DNA of 64,000 nucleotides from Pseudomonas sp. J452 (lineage in GTDB: Bacteria > Pseudomonadota > Gammaproteobacteria > Pseudomonadales > Pseudomonadaceae): positions 2,852,001-2,916,000 of the forward strand of contig NZ_CP088294.1 in the NCBI RefSeq assembly GCF_024666525.1. The letters are read 5' to 3'. Every line of letters begins with the position of its first letter. The stretch's first letter is position 1. The position numbers and the translations under genes are program-made. Below, piece after piece: positions 46,686 through 55,543 of the stretch. The notes under the pieces were generated by a model. That model searched no databases, was not told the DNA's origin, and saw only the letters and a program-made list of their open reading frames with translations.

Positions 46686-49145
46686 ATGAGTGCAGAGATC
46701 AGTGCCAGGCGAGCGCGTACCACTGCCCAGTTGCTGCGGCTGGTCTGGCCGTTTGCCCTGGTGATTCTGCTGCAGTCGCTGCTGGCGGGTGGCAGTCTTT
46801 ATGTGATGTCGGCCGTGCGCGGCTATGTGGGCGGCGAAAGCCTGTGGTCGAAAGGCCTCAAGGATGCCATCCACCATCTCGATCGCTATGCGCAGAGCCA
46901 GGATCCTGTGCACTTTCAGCAATACCGCCAGGCGATTGCCGTGCCCCTGGGCGATCACATTTTTCGGGTCGAACTGAGCCGCGCCGAGCCCGATCTGCTG
47001 GCGGCGCGCGCCGGCATTCTGCAAGGCAAGAATCATCCCGACGATGTCGAGGCGATGATCTGGCTGTTCCGTAATTTTCGCGATTTCAGCTACCTGCAGC
47101 TGGCCATCGAGCAATGGACGCTGGGCGACCGCTATATCTTCGAACTCACTGCATTGGCGGACGAGATGCACGCCAGCATCACCCGCGGCCGGGTCAGCGC
47201 CTGGCAGAGGGCCGACTGGCAGGCACGGATCGAGCAGATCAACAACGGCGCCACGCCGGCCGCCGAGGCGTTTTCCAGCATCCTCGGCGAAGCCTCGCGG
47301 GTGGTTCTGCGTCTGCTGATGCTGCTCAATTTGTTCACCGCCACCCTGTTGATCGGCCTGGCGGTGCTGCGCACGCGCAACCTGCTGATCGAGCGCGAGT
47401 ATGCCGATCACGCCCTGGAACGCGAAAAACAGCGCGCCCAGGTGACCCTGGCGGCGATTGGCGATGCGGTGATCAGCCTCGACCGGCATGGCCATATCGC
47501 CTACATGAACCCCACCGCGGAGCAGCTGATTGGCTGCCGGATCGAGGATGCCCAGGGCCAGGCCTTCGATGCGCTGTTCTCGATTGTCGACGAGCAGCCG
47601 GGCGAGGGTGGCGAGCCGTTCGTGCAGGCGATTCTGGCGGGCAGCAGCCAGAGTGTGTGTGATCACACCAAGCTGATCCTGCGTCCGGACGGCAGTTCGG
47701 TGGCGGTCAACCTGGTCGGTACGCCGATCCTCATGGCCGGCCGGGTCAGCGGTGCGGTGATGGTGCTGCACGACATGACCCGTGAACGCCAGTTCGTCGC
47801 CAGCCTATCCTGGCAGGCCAGCCACGATGCACTGACCGGCCTGGTCAACCGCCGCGAGTTCGAATACCGCCTGGCCCAATTGCTGGAGCGCCTACAGCAC
47901 GAACAGCGCCGGCATGCCCTGATGTTCCTCGATCTCGATCAGTTCAAGCTGGTCAACGACACCAGTGGCCACGCCGCCGGCGACGAGTTGCTGCGCCAGG
48001 TCTGCAGCGAGCTGCAGCAGCACCTGCGCGAGGGCGACACGCTGGCGCGTCTGGGCGGTGACGAGTTCGGCATTCTCCTGGAGAACTGCCCGGCGCAGGC
48101 CAGCGAGCGGATTGCCGAGGCCTTGCGCAAGTCGGTGCAGGATTTGCGCTTTATCTGGAACGGCCGCCCCTTTGCCATCAGCGTCAGCATCGGCCTGGTG
48201 CAGATTGCCGAAGGTCACAGCAGCCTGGAGTCGCTGCTGCGCACCGCCGACATGGCCTGCTATTCGGCCAAGGAGAAGGGCCGCAACCGCGTGCACGCCT
48301 ACCAGCCGGATGACTCCGAGCTGTCTCTGCGGGTCGGCGAGATGAGCTGGGTGCAGCGCATCCACACGGCCCTGCAGGAGGACCGCTTCTGCCTCTACGC
48401 GCAGAAGATCATCGCCCTACGCGACGAGGTCGAGAGCGTGCATGTGGAAATCCTCCTGCGTCTGCAGGACGAGCACGGCCAGATCATCGGCCCCGGCAGT
48501 TTCATCCCGGCGGCCGAGCGTTACGGCCTGATGCACCTGATCGACCGCTGGGTGCTGCGCCACACCCTGCAGGCCCTGGCCGAGCAACTGGCCAGCGGCG
48601 CCCTGCAGGCCAGCGCTACCTGTGCCGTCAACCTGTCGGGGGCGAGCATCGGCGATGGCGCGTTTCTCGATTACATCCGCGAACAGTTCGCCAGCCAGCC
48701 GGTGCCGCCGCAGATGATCTGCTTCGAGATCACCGAAACCACGGCGATCACCAACCTGGCCGAGGCCACCCGTTTCATCGGCGAGCTGCAAGGCCTGGGC
48801 TGTCGCTTCTCGCTGGACGATTTCTGCGCCGGCATGTCGTCCTTCATGTACCTCAAGCACCTGCCGGTGGATTACCTGAAGATCGACGGCAGCTTCGTCC
48901 GCGACATGCTGGAAGACCCGATCGACCGGGCCATGGTCGAGGTGATCAACCATATCGGCCATGTCATGGGCAAGCTGACCATCGCCGAGTTCGTTGAGTC
49001 CGAGGAAATTCTGCAGGTCTTGCGCGAGATCGGCGTCGACTACGCCCAGGGCTACGTGATTGCCCGGCCGCAGCCTTTTGCGCTGCACGGCGAACTCAGC
49101 GCGCCGCTCGACGCGTGTTTGTCGGCGACCGACCCGGCGACCTAG
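46686..49145 (+). CDS. rbdA: RbdA-like GGDEF/EAL c-di-GMP enzyme
   Basis: An 819-residue inner-membrane protein close in length and position to P. aeruginosa RbdA (PA0861). Helices at about 19-42 and 206-228 flank a periplasmic sensor domain. A PAS domain follows (about 248-365). The GGDEF domain has GGDEF (457-461) with an RxxD site (448-451). The EAL domain reads EIL instead of EAL (HVEILLRL), but the other catalytic positions are kept: NLSG, EITET, DDFCAG, DYLKIDG and EFVE. RbdA is mainly a phosphodiesterase that promotes biofilm dispersal. The start follows AGGAGAAAGGGATTG; earlier in-frame ATGs are less well supported. Confidence 0.85.
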   Translation: MSAEISARRARTTAQLLRLVWPFALVILLQSLLAGGSLYVMSAVRGYVGGESLWSKGLKDAIHHLDRYAQSQDPVHFQQYRQAIAVPLGDHIFRVELSRAEPDLLAARAGILQGKNHPDDVEAMIWLFRNFRDFSYLQLAIEQWTLGDRYIFELTALADEMHASITRGRVSAWQRADWQARIEQINNGATPAAEAFSSILGEASRVVLRLLMLLNLFTATLLIGLAVLRTRNLLIEREYADHALEREKQRAQVTLAAIGDAVISLDRHGHIAYMNPTAEQLIGCRIEDAQGQAFDALFSIVDEQPGEGGEPFVQAILAGSSQSVCDHTKLILRPDGSSVAVNLVGTPILMAGRVSGAVMVLHDMTRERQFVASLSWQASHDALTGLVNRREFEYRLAQLLERLQHEQRRHALMFLDLDQFKLVNDTSGHAAGDELLRQVCSELQQHLREGDTLARLGGDEFGILLENCPAQASERIAEALRKSVQDLRFIWNGRPFAISVSIGLVQIAEGHSSLESLLRTADMACYSAKEKGRNRVHAYQPDDSELSLRVGEMSWVQRIHTALQEDRFCLYAQKIIALRDEVESVHVEILLRLQDEHGQIIGPGSFIPAAERYGLMHLIDRWVLRHTLQALAEQLASGALQASATCAVNLSGASIGDGAFLDYIREQFASQPVPPQMICFEITETTAITNLAEATRFIGELQGLGCRFSLDDFCAGMSSFMYLKHLPVDYLKIDGSFVRDMLEDPIDRAMVEVINHIGHVMGKLTIAEFVESEEILQVLREIGVDYAQGYVIARPQPFALHGELSAPLDACLSATDPAT

Positions 49146-49400
49146 GGCGTGCCGCGCCGTCTGCTGGCAGCTTCCTGAGCCGCATTGGCAAGAAATCGTT
49201 ACGCGTGGCAGGCCGTTGCGGTGGCGCTTTACGGTGATTTCGGGGGTGTAAGGAAAACCTGCCGATCAACCGGGCAGGGTGGTGGTCACGCTGTCGCAGG
49301 TCGGCTTGTTCGCCTGCGGTTCGCGGGTTGTTATGGGGCTATCCACAGCGCGCTGCCGCCAGGGCAGGGTGCATGCCTAGAAGAACAACGAGGAGGCCGG

Positions 49401-50474
49401 ATGAACGCCGTGGCCATGATCGAACAGCACAACCCCATTGGTACCGACGGCTTCGAGTTCGTCGAATACACCGCCCCCACCCCGGAAGGTATCGAGCAGC
49501 TGCGTCAGTTGTTCACCGCCATGGGCTTCACCGAAACCGCCAAGCACCGCTCCAAGCAAGTCTGGCTGTTCCAGCAGAACGATATCAACTTCGTCCTCAA
49601 CGGCAGCCCCACCGGGCATGTGCGCGAGTTCGGCCTCAAGCACGGGCCGAGTGCCTGCGCCATGGCCTTCCGGGTGAAGAACGCGGCCCAGGCCGCCGCC
49701 TATGTCGAGGCCCAGGGCGCCACGCTGGTCGGCAGCCACGCCAACTTCGGCGAGCTGAACATCCCCTGCGTCGAAGGCATCGGCGGCTCCCTGCTGTACC
49801 TGGTCGACCGCTACGGCGACAAGACCATCTACGACGTCGACTTCGAGTACATCGAAGGCCGCACGCCGCACGACAACGCGGTGGGGCTGCAGACCCTCGA
49901 CCACCTGACCCACAACGTCAAACGCGGGCAGATGGACGTCTGGTCGGGCTTCTACGAGCGCATCGCCAACTTCCGCGAGATCCGCTACTTCGATATCGAA
50001 GGCAAGCTTACCGGCCTGCTGTCGCGCGCCATGACCGCGCCGTGCGGCAAGATCCGCATCCCGATCAACGAGTCGGCCGACGACAAGTCGCAGATCGAGG
50101 AATTCATCCGCGAGTACCACGGCGAAGGCATCCAGCACATCGCCCTGAGTAGCGAGGATATCTACGCCACCGTGCGCAAGCTGCGCGCCAACGGCGTGGA
50201 ATTCCTCAGCACCCCGGACACCTACTACGCCAAGGTCGACACCCGTGTTGCCGGGCATGGCGAGTCGACCGAGGTGCTGCGCGAGCTGAACATCCTGATC
50301 GACGGTGCGCCCGGCGACGACGGCATCCTGCTGCAGATCTTCACCCACACGGTGATCGGTCCGATCTTCTTCGAGATCATCCAGCGCAAGGGCAACCAGG
50401 GTTTCGGCGAAGGCAATTTCAAGGCGCTGTTCGAGTCCATCGAGGAAGACCAGCTGCGCCGTGGCGTGATCTGA
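49401..50474 (+). CDS. hpd: 4-hydroxyphenylpyruvate dioxygenase
   Basis: A 357-residue non-heme iron enzyme that converts 4-hydroxyphenylpyruvate to homogentisate. Vicinal-oxygen-chelate domains begin NPIGTDGFEFVEYTAP and QTLDHLTHNVKRGQMD (first iron His in DHLTHN). GEGIQHIALSSEDI carries the second His, and IGPIFFEIIQRKGNQGFGEGNF the iron Glu and the C-terminal lid. A strong GAGGAGG RBS precedes the ATG. It heads the homogentisate cluster. The 255 bases upstream show no gene and should hold the promoter. Confidence 0.96.
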   Translation: MNAVAMIEQHNPIGTDGFEFVEYTAPTPEGIEQLRQLFTAMGFTETAKHRSKQVWLFQQNDINFVLNGSPTGHVREFGLKHGPSACAMAFRVKNAAQAAAYVEAQGATLVGSHANFGELNIPCVEGIGGSLLYLVDRYGDKTIYDVDFEYIEGRTPHDNAVGLQTLDHLTHNVKRGQMDVWSGFYERIANFREIRYFDIEGKLTGLLSRAMTAPCGKIRIPINESADDKSQIEEFIREYHGEGIQHIALSSEDIYATVRKLRANGVEFLSTPDTYYAKVDTRVAGHGESTEVLRELNILIDGAPGDDGILLQIFTHTVIGPIFFEIIQRKGNQGFGEGNFKALFESIEEDQLRRGVI

Positions 50475-50501
50475 GGATGAGTGCCTTGTTCAGACCCTTG
50501 T

Positions 50502-50522
50502 GGTGCGCACGGCGCACCCTAC
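50502..50522. repeat. Short palindrome GGTGCGCACGGCGCACCCTAC
   Basis: The element GGTGCGCACGGCGCACC followed by CTAC occurs here between hpd and hmgA and again at 59288. It is a 17-base near-perfect palindrome. Confidence 0.7.
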
Positions 50523-50535
50523 CTGGAGCTTCGCG

Positions 50536-51675
50536 ATGAGCCGCCAATGGATTAGCTTCCCCCTGCGTGAAGGCGAATGTTCGCGTCAGGCGCACTGCGA
50601 CTTCCCGCAGGGCACCTACGAGCGCGAGATGGGCCGCGAGGGCTTCTTTGGCCCGGTGACTCACCTGCACCACAAGCATCCGCCGACCGGTTGGGTTGAT
50701 TGGGAAGGCCCGCTGCGCCCGCACGCCTTCAACTTCAACCAGATCGCCAGCGAGCGCGACTGCCCGCTGCAGGCGCCGCTGACCCTGCACAACGCCGACG
50801 TCAAGCTGCGCGTGTGGAAGACCCACGGCGCCATGCGCCACCTGGTGCGCAACAGCGACGGCGACGAGCTGCTGTTCGTGCATGACGGCGCCGGGCATTT
50901 CTACTGTGATTTTGGCCACCTGGAATACCGCGACGGCGACTACCTGGTGATCCCGCGCGGCACCGCCTGGCGCATCGAGCCGACGGCACCGAGCCACTTC
51001 CTGCTGATCGAGAACACCGACGGCGCCTACCAGCTGCCGGACAAGGGCCTGCTCGGCGCGCAGGCGATCTTCGACCCGGCGGTGCTCGACCATCCGCGCA
51101 TCGACGCCGCCTTCAAGGCCCAGCAGGACGAAAACCCCTGGCAGATCCACATCAAACGCCGTGACCAGATCAGCACGGTGACCTATCCGTACAACCCGCT
51201 GGATGTGGTCGGCTGGCACGGCGACAACACCGTGGTGCGCCTCAACTGGCGCGACATCCGTCCGCTGATGAGCCACCGCTACCACCTGCCGCCGTCGGCG
51301 CACACCACCTTCGTCGCCAATGGCTTCGTCGTCTGCACCTTTACCCCGCGGCCGATCGAGTCCGATCCGGGCGCGCTGAAAGTGCCGTTCTTCCACAACA
51401 ACGACGACTACGACGAGGTGCTGTTCTACCACCGCGGCAACTTCTTCAGCCGCGACAACATCGAGGCCGGGATGGTCACCTTCCACCCCTGCGGCTTCCC
51501 CCACGGCCCGCATCCGAAGGCGCTGAAGAAGGCCCAGGAAGACCCGGCGACCTTCGCCGAGGAAGTGGCGGTGATGATCGACACCCGCCGCGCCCTGGAG
51601 GTGGCCGAGGCCGCCGCCGGCGTGGACGTCCCCGAATACGTGAACTCCTGGCGTGCGCCGGGGAAATCAGTCTGA
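50536..51675 (+). CDS. hmgA: Homogentisate 1,2-dioxygenase, short form
   Basis: A 379-residue cupin-type iron dioxygenase that cleaves homogentisate to maleylacetoacetate. The C-terminal iron site is recognisable: YDEVLFYHRGNFF (Glu and neighbouring His) and FHPCGFPHGPHP, the family's HP-G-PHGPHP signature. It begins MSRQWISFPLREGE and lacks the N-terminal region of the classical Pseudomonas enzyme of about 430 residues (SGFGNEFASEA start). The shorter form is typical of Vibrio/Shewanella-type operons. The start follows CTGGAGCTTCGCG. Confidence 0.9.
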   Translation: MSRQWISFPLREGECSRQAHCDFPQGTYEREMGREGFFGPVTHLHHKHPPTGWVDWEGPLRPHAFNFNQIASERDCPLQAPLTLHNADVKLRVWKTHGAMRHLVRNSDGDELLFVHDGAGHFYCDFGHLEYRDGDYLVIPRGTAWRIEPTAPSHFLLIENTDGAYQLPDKGLLGAQAIFDPAVLDHPRIDAAFKAQQDENPWQIHIKRRDQISTVTYPYNPLDVVGWHGDNTVVRLNWRDIRPLMSHRYHLPPSAHTTFVANGFVVCTFTPRPIESDPGALKVPFFHNNDDYDEVLFYHRGNFFSRDNIEAGMVTFHPCGFPHGPHPKALKKAQEDPATFAEEVAVMIDTRRALEVAEAAAGVDVPEYVNSWRAPGKSV

Positions 51676-51682
51676 ACAAACC

Positions 51683-51745
51683 TGTAGGAGCCAGCTTGCT
51701 GGCGATGCTGTTGACCTGCTGATCGCCAGCAAGCTGGCTCCTACA
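51683..51745. repeat. REP-type inverted pair, GTAGGAGCCAGCTTGCTGGC family
   Basis: TGTAGGAGCCAGCTTGCTGG and its inverted copy CCAGCAAGCTGGCTCCTACA, 24 bp arms with a 15-base spacer, between hmgA and fah. A near-identical element sits between fah and maiA. Confidence 0.92.
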
Positions 51746-51763
51746 TATTGACGGAAACTGCTT

Positions 51764-52747
51764 ATGAAACTCGCATCACTGAATCAAGGCCGCGACGGCT
51801 CGCTAGTCGTCGTATCCCGCGACCTGACCCGCGCGGTCAAGGTGCCGCAGATTGCCGCCACCCTGCAGGCCGCCCTGGACGACTGGGCGATCAAACGCCC
51901 GCACCTGGAGGCGACCTACCAGCGCCTCAACGATGGTCTGGAGCCGGATGCCTTCTACTTCGACCAGGCCGACTGCCACAGCCCGCTGCCGCGTGCCTAT
52001 CACTGGGCCGACGGCAGCGCCTACGTCAACCATGTCGAGTTGGTGCGCAAGGCCCGCGGCGCCGAGATGCCGGAATCCTTCTGGCACGACCCACTGATGT
52101 ACCAGGGCGGCGCCGACAGCTTTATCCCGCCGCACAGCCCGATTCTGATGGCCGACGAAGCCTGGGGCATCGACCTGGAAGCCGAGCTGGCGGTGATCAC
52201 CGACGACGTGCCGATGGGCGCCAGCGCAGCCGAGGCCGCCGGGCATATCCAGCTGCTGATGCTGGTCAACGACGTGTCGCTGCGCAACCTGATCCCTGGC
52301 GAGCTGGCCAAGGGCTTCGGCTTCTATCAGAGCAAGCCGTCGTCGAGCTTCTCTCCAGTGGCGGTGACCCCAGACGAGCTGGGCGACGCCTGGAAAGATG
52401 GCAAGGTGCATCGCCCGCTGGTCTCGCACATCAACGGCGCGCTGTTCGGCCAGCCGGATGCCGGCACCGACATGACCTTCAACTTCCCGACCCTGGTCGC
52501 CCACGCCGCCAAGACCCGCCCGCTGGGCAGCGGCAGCATCATCGGCTCAGGCACCGTGTCGAATTACGACCGCAGCGCCGGATCAAGCTGCCTGGCGGAG
52601 AAACGCATGCTGGAAATCGTCGAGAGCGGCGAGGCGAAGACGCCGTTCCTCAAGTTTGGCGACCGCGTGCGCATCGAGATGTTCGACGCCGCCGGCCACA
52701 GCATCTTCGGCGCCATCGACCAGGCGGTGGAGCGCTATGCGCACTGA
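51764..52747 (+). CDS. fahA: Fumarylacetoacetate hydrolase family protein
   Basis: A 327-residue metal-dependent hydrolase expected to split fumarylacetoacetate into fumarate and acetoacetate. The acidic metal ligands appear in WGIDLEAELAVITDDVPMG and LMLVNDVSLRNL. The start MKLASLNQGRDGSLVVVSRDL is the form seen in Vibrio- and Xanthomonas-type clusters, which is shorter than the classical enzyme of about 430 residues. Its position between hmgA and maiA supports the assignment. Confidence 0.92.
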   Translation: MKLASLNQGRDGSLVVVSRDLTRAVKVPQIAATLQAALDDWAIKRPHLEATYQRLNDGLEPDAFYFDQADCHSPLPRAYHWADGSAYVNHVELVRKARGAEMPESFWHDPLMYQGGADSFIPPHSPILMADEAWGIDLEAELAVITDDVPMGASAAEAAGHIQLLMLVNDVSLRNLIPGELAKGFGFYQSKPSSSFSPVAVTPDELGDAWKDGKVHRPLVSHINGALFGQPDAGTDMTFNFPTLVAHAAKTRPLGSGSIIGSGTVSNYDRSAGSSCLAEKRMLEIVESGEAKTPFLKFGDRVRIEMFDAAGHSIFGAIDQAVERYAH

Positions 52748-52761
52748 TTGCTCCCGCATGC

Positions 52762-52825
52762 GTAGGAGCCAGCTTGCTGGCGATCCGGCGCTAGCAAGCA
52801 TATCGCCAGCAAGCTGGCTGCTACA
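52762..52825. repeat. REP-type inverted pair, GTAGGAGCCAGCTTGCTGGC family
   Basis: Same element as between hmgA and fah. The right arm has one change (GGCTGCTACA instead of GGCTCCTACA). It lies 13 bases before maiA, so it could affect mRNA stability or readthrough. Confidence 0.92.
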
Positions 52826-52837
52826 GGGAGGTTTGGC

Positions 52838-53488
52838 ATGCTGACGCTCTATTCCTACTGGCGCTCCAGCGCCGCCTACCGGGTGCGCATCGCCCTCAAC
52901 CTGAAAGGCCTGGCCTATCAGCAGGTACCGGTGCACCTGGTCAAGGACGGCGGCCAGCAGCACTCTGCCGACTACCTGGCGCTCAACCCGCAGGGCCTGG
53001 TGCCGCTGCTGGTGGACGCCGGTAATAGTGGGGTGCGCATCGGCCAGTCGCTGGCCATCCTCGAATACCTTGACGAGGTGTTCCCGGTGCCGGCGCTGCT
53101 GCCAGCCGACCCGGCCCAGCGCGCCCAGGTGCGCGCCCTGGCCCTGCATATCGCCTGCGACATCCATCCGCTAAACAACCTGCGCGTGCTGCAGTACCTG
53201 TCCACTGAACTGGGCGCCTCGGACGAGGCGAAGAACGCCTGGTATCGCCATTGGGTCGACAAGGGTCTGGCAGCGGTGGAGCAGGGCCTGGCCGTATTCG
53301 ATGGGCGCCTGTCACTGGGCGAACGCCCCGGCTACCTGGAAGCCTGCCTGATTCCGCAGCTGTACAACGCGCGGCGCTTCGCCTGCGACCTCAGCGTTTA
53401 CCCGCGCCTTCTCGCCATGGAGGCGCGCTGCGCAGCCCTGGATGCCTTCAAGAACGCCGCTCCAGAGGTGCAGCCCGACGCGCAGTAG
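52838..53488 (+). CDS. maiA: Maleylacetoacetate isomerase
   Basis: A 216-residue zeta-class glutathione transferase that isomerises maleylacetoacetate to fumarylacetoacetate. The catalytic motif SSAAYRVRIALNLKGL (Ser-Ser near residue 9) and the glutathione site QSLAILEYLDE are intact, with the zeta signature HPLNNLRVLQYL. Length matches the family. It completes the pathway in order with hpd, hmgA and fah. Confidence 0.95.
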   Translation: MLTLYSYWRSSAAYRVRIALNLKGLAYQQVPVHLVKDGGQQHSADYLALNPQGLVPLLVDAGNSGVRIGQSLAILEYLDEVFPVPALLPADPAQRAQVRALALHIACDIHPLNNLRVLQYLSTELGASDEAKNAWYRHWVDKGLAAVEQGLAVFDGRLSLGERPGYLEACLIPQLYNARRFACDLSVYPRLLAMEARCAALDAFKNAAPEVQPDAQ

Positions 53489-53531
53489 GGTTTCTCCTGG
53501 GAGAGGGGGCTGCCCGTGTGGCCAGGCAGCC

Positions 53532-53590
53532 GTAGCCCGGATGCAATCCGGGAAGCAGGCAGCTCCGCTCCCGAATTGCATCCGGGCTAC
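53532..53590. repeat. REP-type inverted pair, GTAGCCCGGATGCAATCCGGG family
   Basis: GTAGCCCGGATGCAATCCGG and the inverted copy CCGGATGCAATTCGGG-like arm (CCCGAATTGCATCCGGGCTAC), between maiA and the permease. Further copies are at 55311 and 62226. Confidence 0.9.
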
Positions 53591-53835
53591 CACGCGACTA
53601 TTCCCTTCCTGTTTACCGAGCCTGCTGTCCTTTGCACACGCGGCGGGGGCAACGCGCCAGTCTGATTCCGCGGTGTATACTGCGACCCGCCCAGCATGGC
53701 TACAGGTCAGGCGGGCCGCGGCTTATCGCTCAGAAAATCTCTGCTGGATCACGAGTCCGGCGGCTTATTTCGACAGTCAGGTGACCCCATGCCTTGCACT
53801 TGCCTTGCCCTCCGTCCGCTGCGGAGCCTTCGCTG

Positions 53836-55242
53836 ATGTCCGAACATCTGCACGCCGGCCCGCTCAAGCGCGGCCTGAAGAATCGCCATATCCAGTTGAT
53901 CGCCCTCGGTGGCGCCATCGGCACCGGCCTGTTCCTCGGCTCGGCCGGAGTGCTGGAGAGTGCCGGGCCGTCGATGATTTTGGGCTATGCCATCGGCGGC
54001 TTTATCGCCTTCCTGATCATGCGCCAGCTCGGCGAGATGATCGTCGAAGAGCCGGTGGCCGGTTCCTTCAGCCACTTCGCCCACAGCTATTGGGGGCCGT
54101 TCGCCGGCTTCCTGTCTGGCTGGAACTACTGGGTGCTCTACGTGCTGGTGGGCATGGCCGAGCTCACTGCGGTGGGCAAGTACGTGCAGTACTGGTACCC
54201 GGGGATTCCTACCTGGGCCACGGCGGCGGCGTTCTTCGTGCTGATCAACGCGATCAACCTGGTCAACGTCAAAGCCTTCGGCGAGACCGAGTTCTGGTTC
54301 GCCATCATCAAGGTGGTGGCGATCATCGGCATGATTCTGCTCGGTTGCTACCTGCTGTTCAGCGGTGCTGGCGGCGAGCAGGCGAGCATCAGCAACCTGT
54401 GGAGCCACGGCGGCTTCTTCCCCAATGGCATCTCGGGCCTGGTGATGATGATGGCGATCATCATGTTCAGCTTCGGCGGCCTGGAGCTGGTCGGCATCAC
54501 CGCCGCCGAAGCGGACCAGCCGAAGACGGTGATCCCCAAGGCGATCAACCAGGTGGTCTACCGCATCCTGATCTTCTACATCGGCGCGCTGACCGTGCTG
54601 CTCTCGCTGTACCCCTGGGACAGCCTGGTGCAGACCCTCACTGCCGGCGGCGACGCCTATGGCAGCAGCCCGTTCGTGCAGATCTTCTCGCTGATCGGCA
54701 GTGATACCGCCGCGCACATCCTCAATTTCGTGGTGCTCACCGCCGCGCTGTCGGTCTACAACAGCGGCGTGTACTGCAACAGCCGCATGCTCTACGGCCT
54801 GGCCGAGCAGGGCGACGCACCCAAGGCGCTGATGAAGGTCAACAGCCGCGGCGTGCCGGTGCTGGCCATCGGTCTGTCGGCGGCGGTGACCCTGCTCTGC
54901 GTGGTGGTCAACTACCTGGCGCCGGAGGGCGCGCTGGAGTTGCTGATGTCGCTGGTGGTGGCCTCGCTGGTGATCAACTGGGCGATGATCAGCCTGACCC
55001 ACATCAAGTTCCGCAAGGCCATGCAGGCCAAGGGTGTGGAGCCAAGCTTCAAGGCCTTCTGGTTCCCGCTGAGCAACTACATCTGCCTGGCCTTCGTGCT
55101 GTTCATCCTCGGCGTGATGCTGCTGATTCCGGGGATTCAGGTGTCGGTGTATGCGATGCCGGTGTGGGTGCTGTTCATCTGGGTCTGCTACCGCATCAAG
55201 CTGGCGGCGGGTAGCCCGAGTGCCGAGGTCAGCAATCGCTGA
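53836..55242 (+). CDS. aroP: Aromatic amino acid permease, AroP/PheP type
   Basis: A 468-residue amino acid permease (APC superfamily) with 12 helices. Family motifs are IQLIALGGAIGTGLFLGSAG near the start, GEMIVEEPVAGSFSHFAH and FSFGGLELVGITAAEADQP, which resemble AroP and PheP. Expected substrates are Tyr and Phe, suiting its place beside the homogentisate genes; P. aeruginosa has an aroP-like gene next to hpd too. The start MSEHLHAGPLKRG is chosen over an upstream ATG because it begins the usual N-terminal segment. A candidate -10 TATACT lies about 155 bases upstream, suggesting a long leader. Confidence 0.9.
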   Translation: MSEHLHAGPLKRGLKNRHIQLIALGGAIGTGLFLGSAGVLESAGPSMILGYAIGGFIAFLIMRQLGEMIVEEPVAGSFSHFAHSYWGPFAGFLSGWNYWVLYVLVGMAELTAVGKYVQYWYPGIPTWATAAAFFVLINAINLVNVKAFGETEFWFAIIKVVAIIGMILLGCYLLFSGAGGEQASISNLWSHGGFFPNGISGLVMMMAIIMFSFGGLELVGITAAEADQPKTVIPKAINQVVYRILIFYIGALTVLLSLYPWDSLVQTLTAGGDAYGSSPFVQIFSLIGSDTAAHILNFVVLTAALSVYNSGVYCNSRMLYGLAEQGDAPKALMKVNSRGVPVLAIGLSAAVTLLCVVVNYLAPEGALELLMSLVVASLVINWAMISLTHIKFRKAMQAKGVEPSFKAFWFPLSNYICLAFVLFILGVMLLIPGIQVSVYAMPVWVLFIWVCYRIKLAAGSPSAEVSNR

Positions 55243-55256
55243 AACCCGCAGCCATG

Positions 55257-55286
55257 AAAAAGCCCGGCTCAGGCCGGGCTTTTTTT
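55257..55286 (+). terminator. Terminator of the aroP-like gene
   Basis: A 12-bp stem AAAAAGCCCGGC/GCCGGGCTTTTT with a TCAG loop and a T7 tract, 15 bases after the stop codon. Confidence 0.93.
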
Positions 55287-55310
55287 ATGTGGGCAAAGGA
55301 GCTAGCAGTT

Positions 55311-55501
55311 GTAGCCCGGATGCAATCCGGGAGCGGGGCTGCCTGTTTCCCGGATTGCATCCGGGCTACGACTGTAGGAGCGTGCTCTGCTCACGAACTG
55401 GAGAGCGGCGCTTTTTCTTGCGGCACATGCAGCGGCTATGCACTGGGATAATGACTTTCTGGCAACACGGGTAGTCCCCTCTCCCACTTGTGGGAGAGGG
55501 G
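55311..55501. repeat. Mosaic of three REP families
   Basis: In order: a GTAGCCCGGATGCAATCCGG inverted pair (55311-55369), a single GTAGGAGCGTGCTCTGCTCA half-element (about 55374-55400) and a CCCCTCTCCCACTTGTGGGA palindrome (55476-55501). Three families that occur singly elsewhere in the window are adjacent here, between aroP and the chemoreceptor. Confidence 0.85.
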
Positions 55502-55543
55502 AGAAAGTCAGGCCGGGCTTCTGTGCGTGCGCAGCACCAGACC

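Noticed and set aside
51748..52794. 348-codon open frame overlapping fah in another frame
   Set aside because: Arg/Gly/Pro-rich shadow; fah has a clear metal site and proper context.
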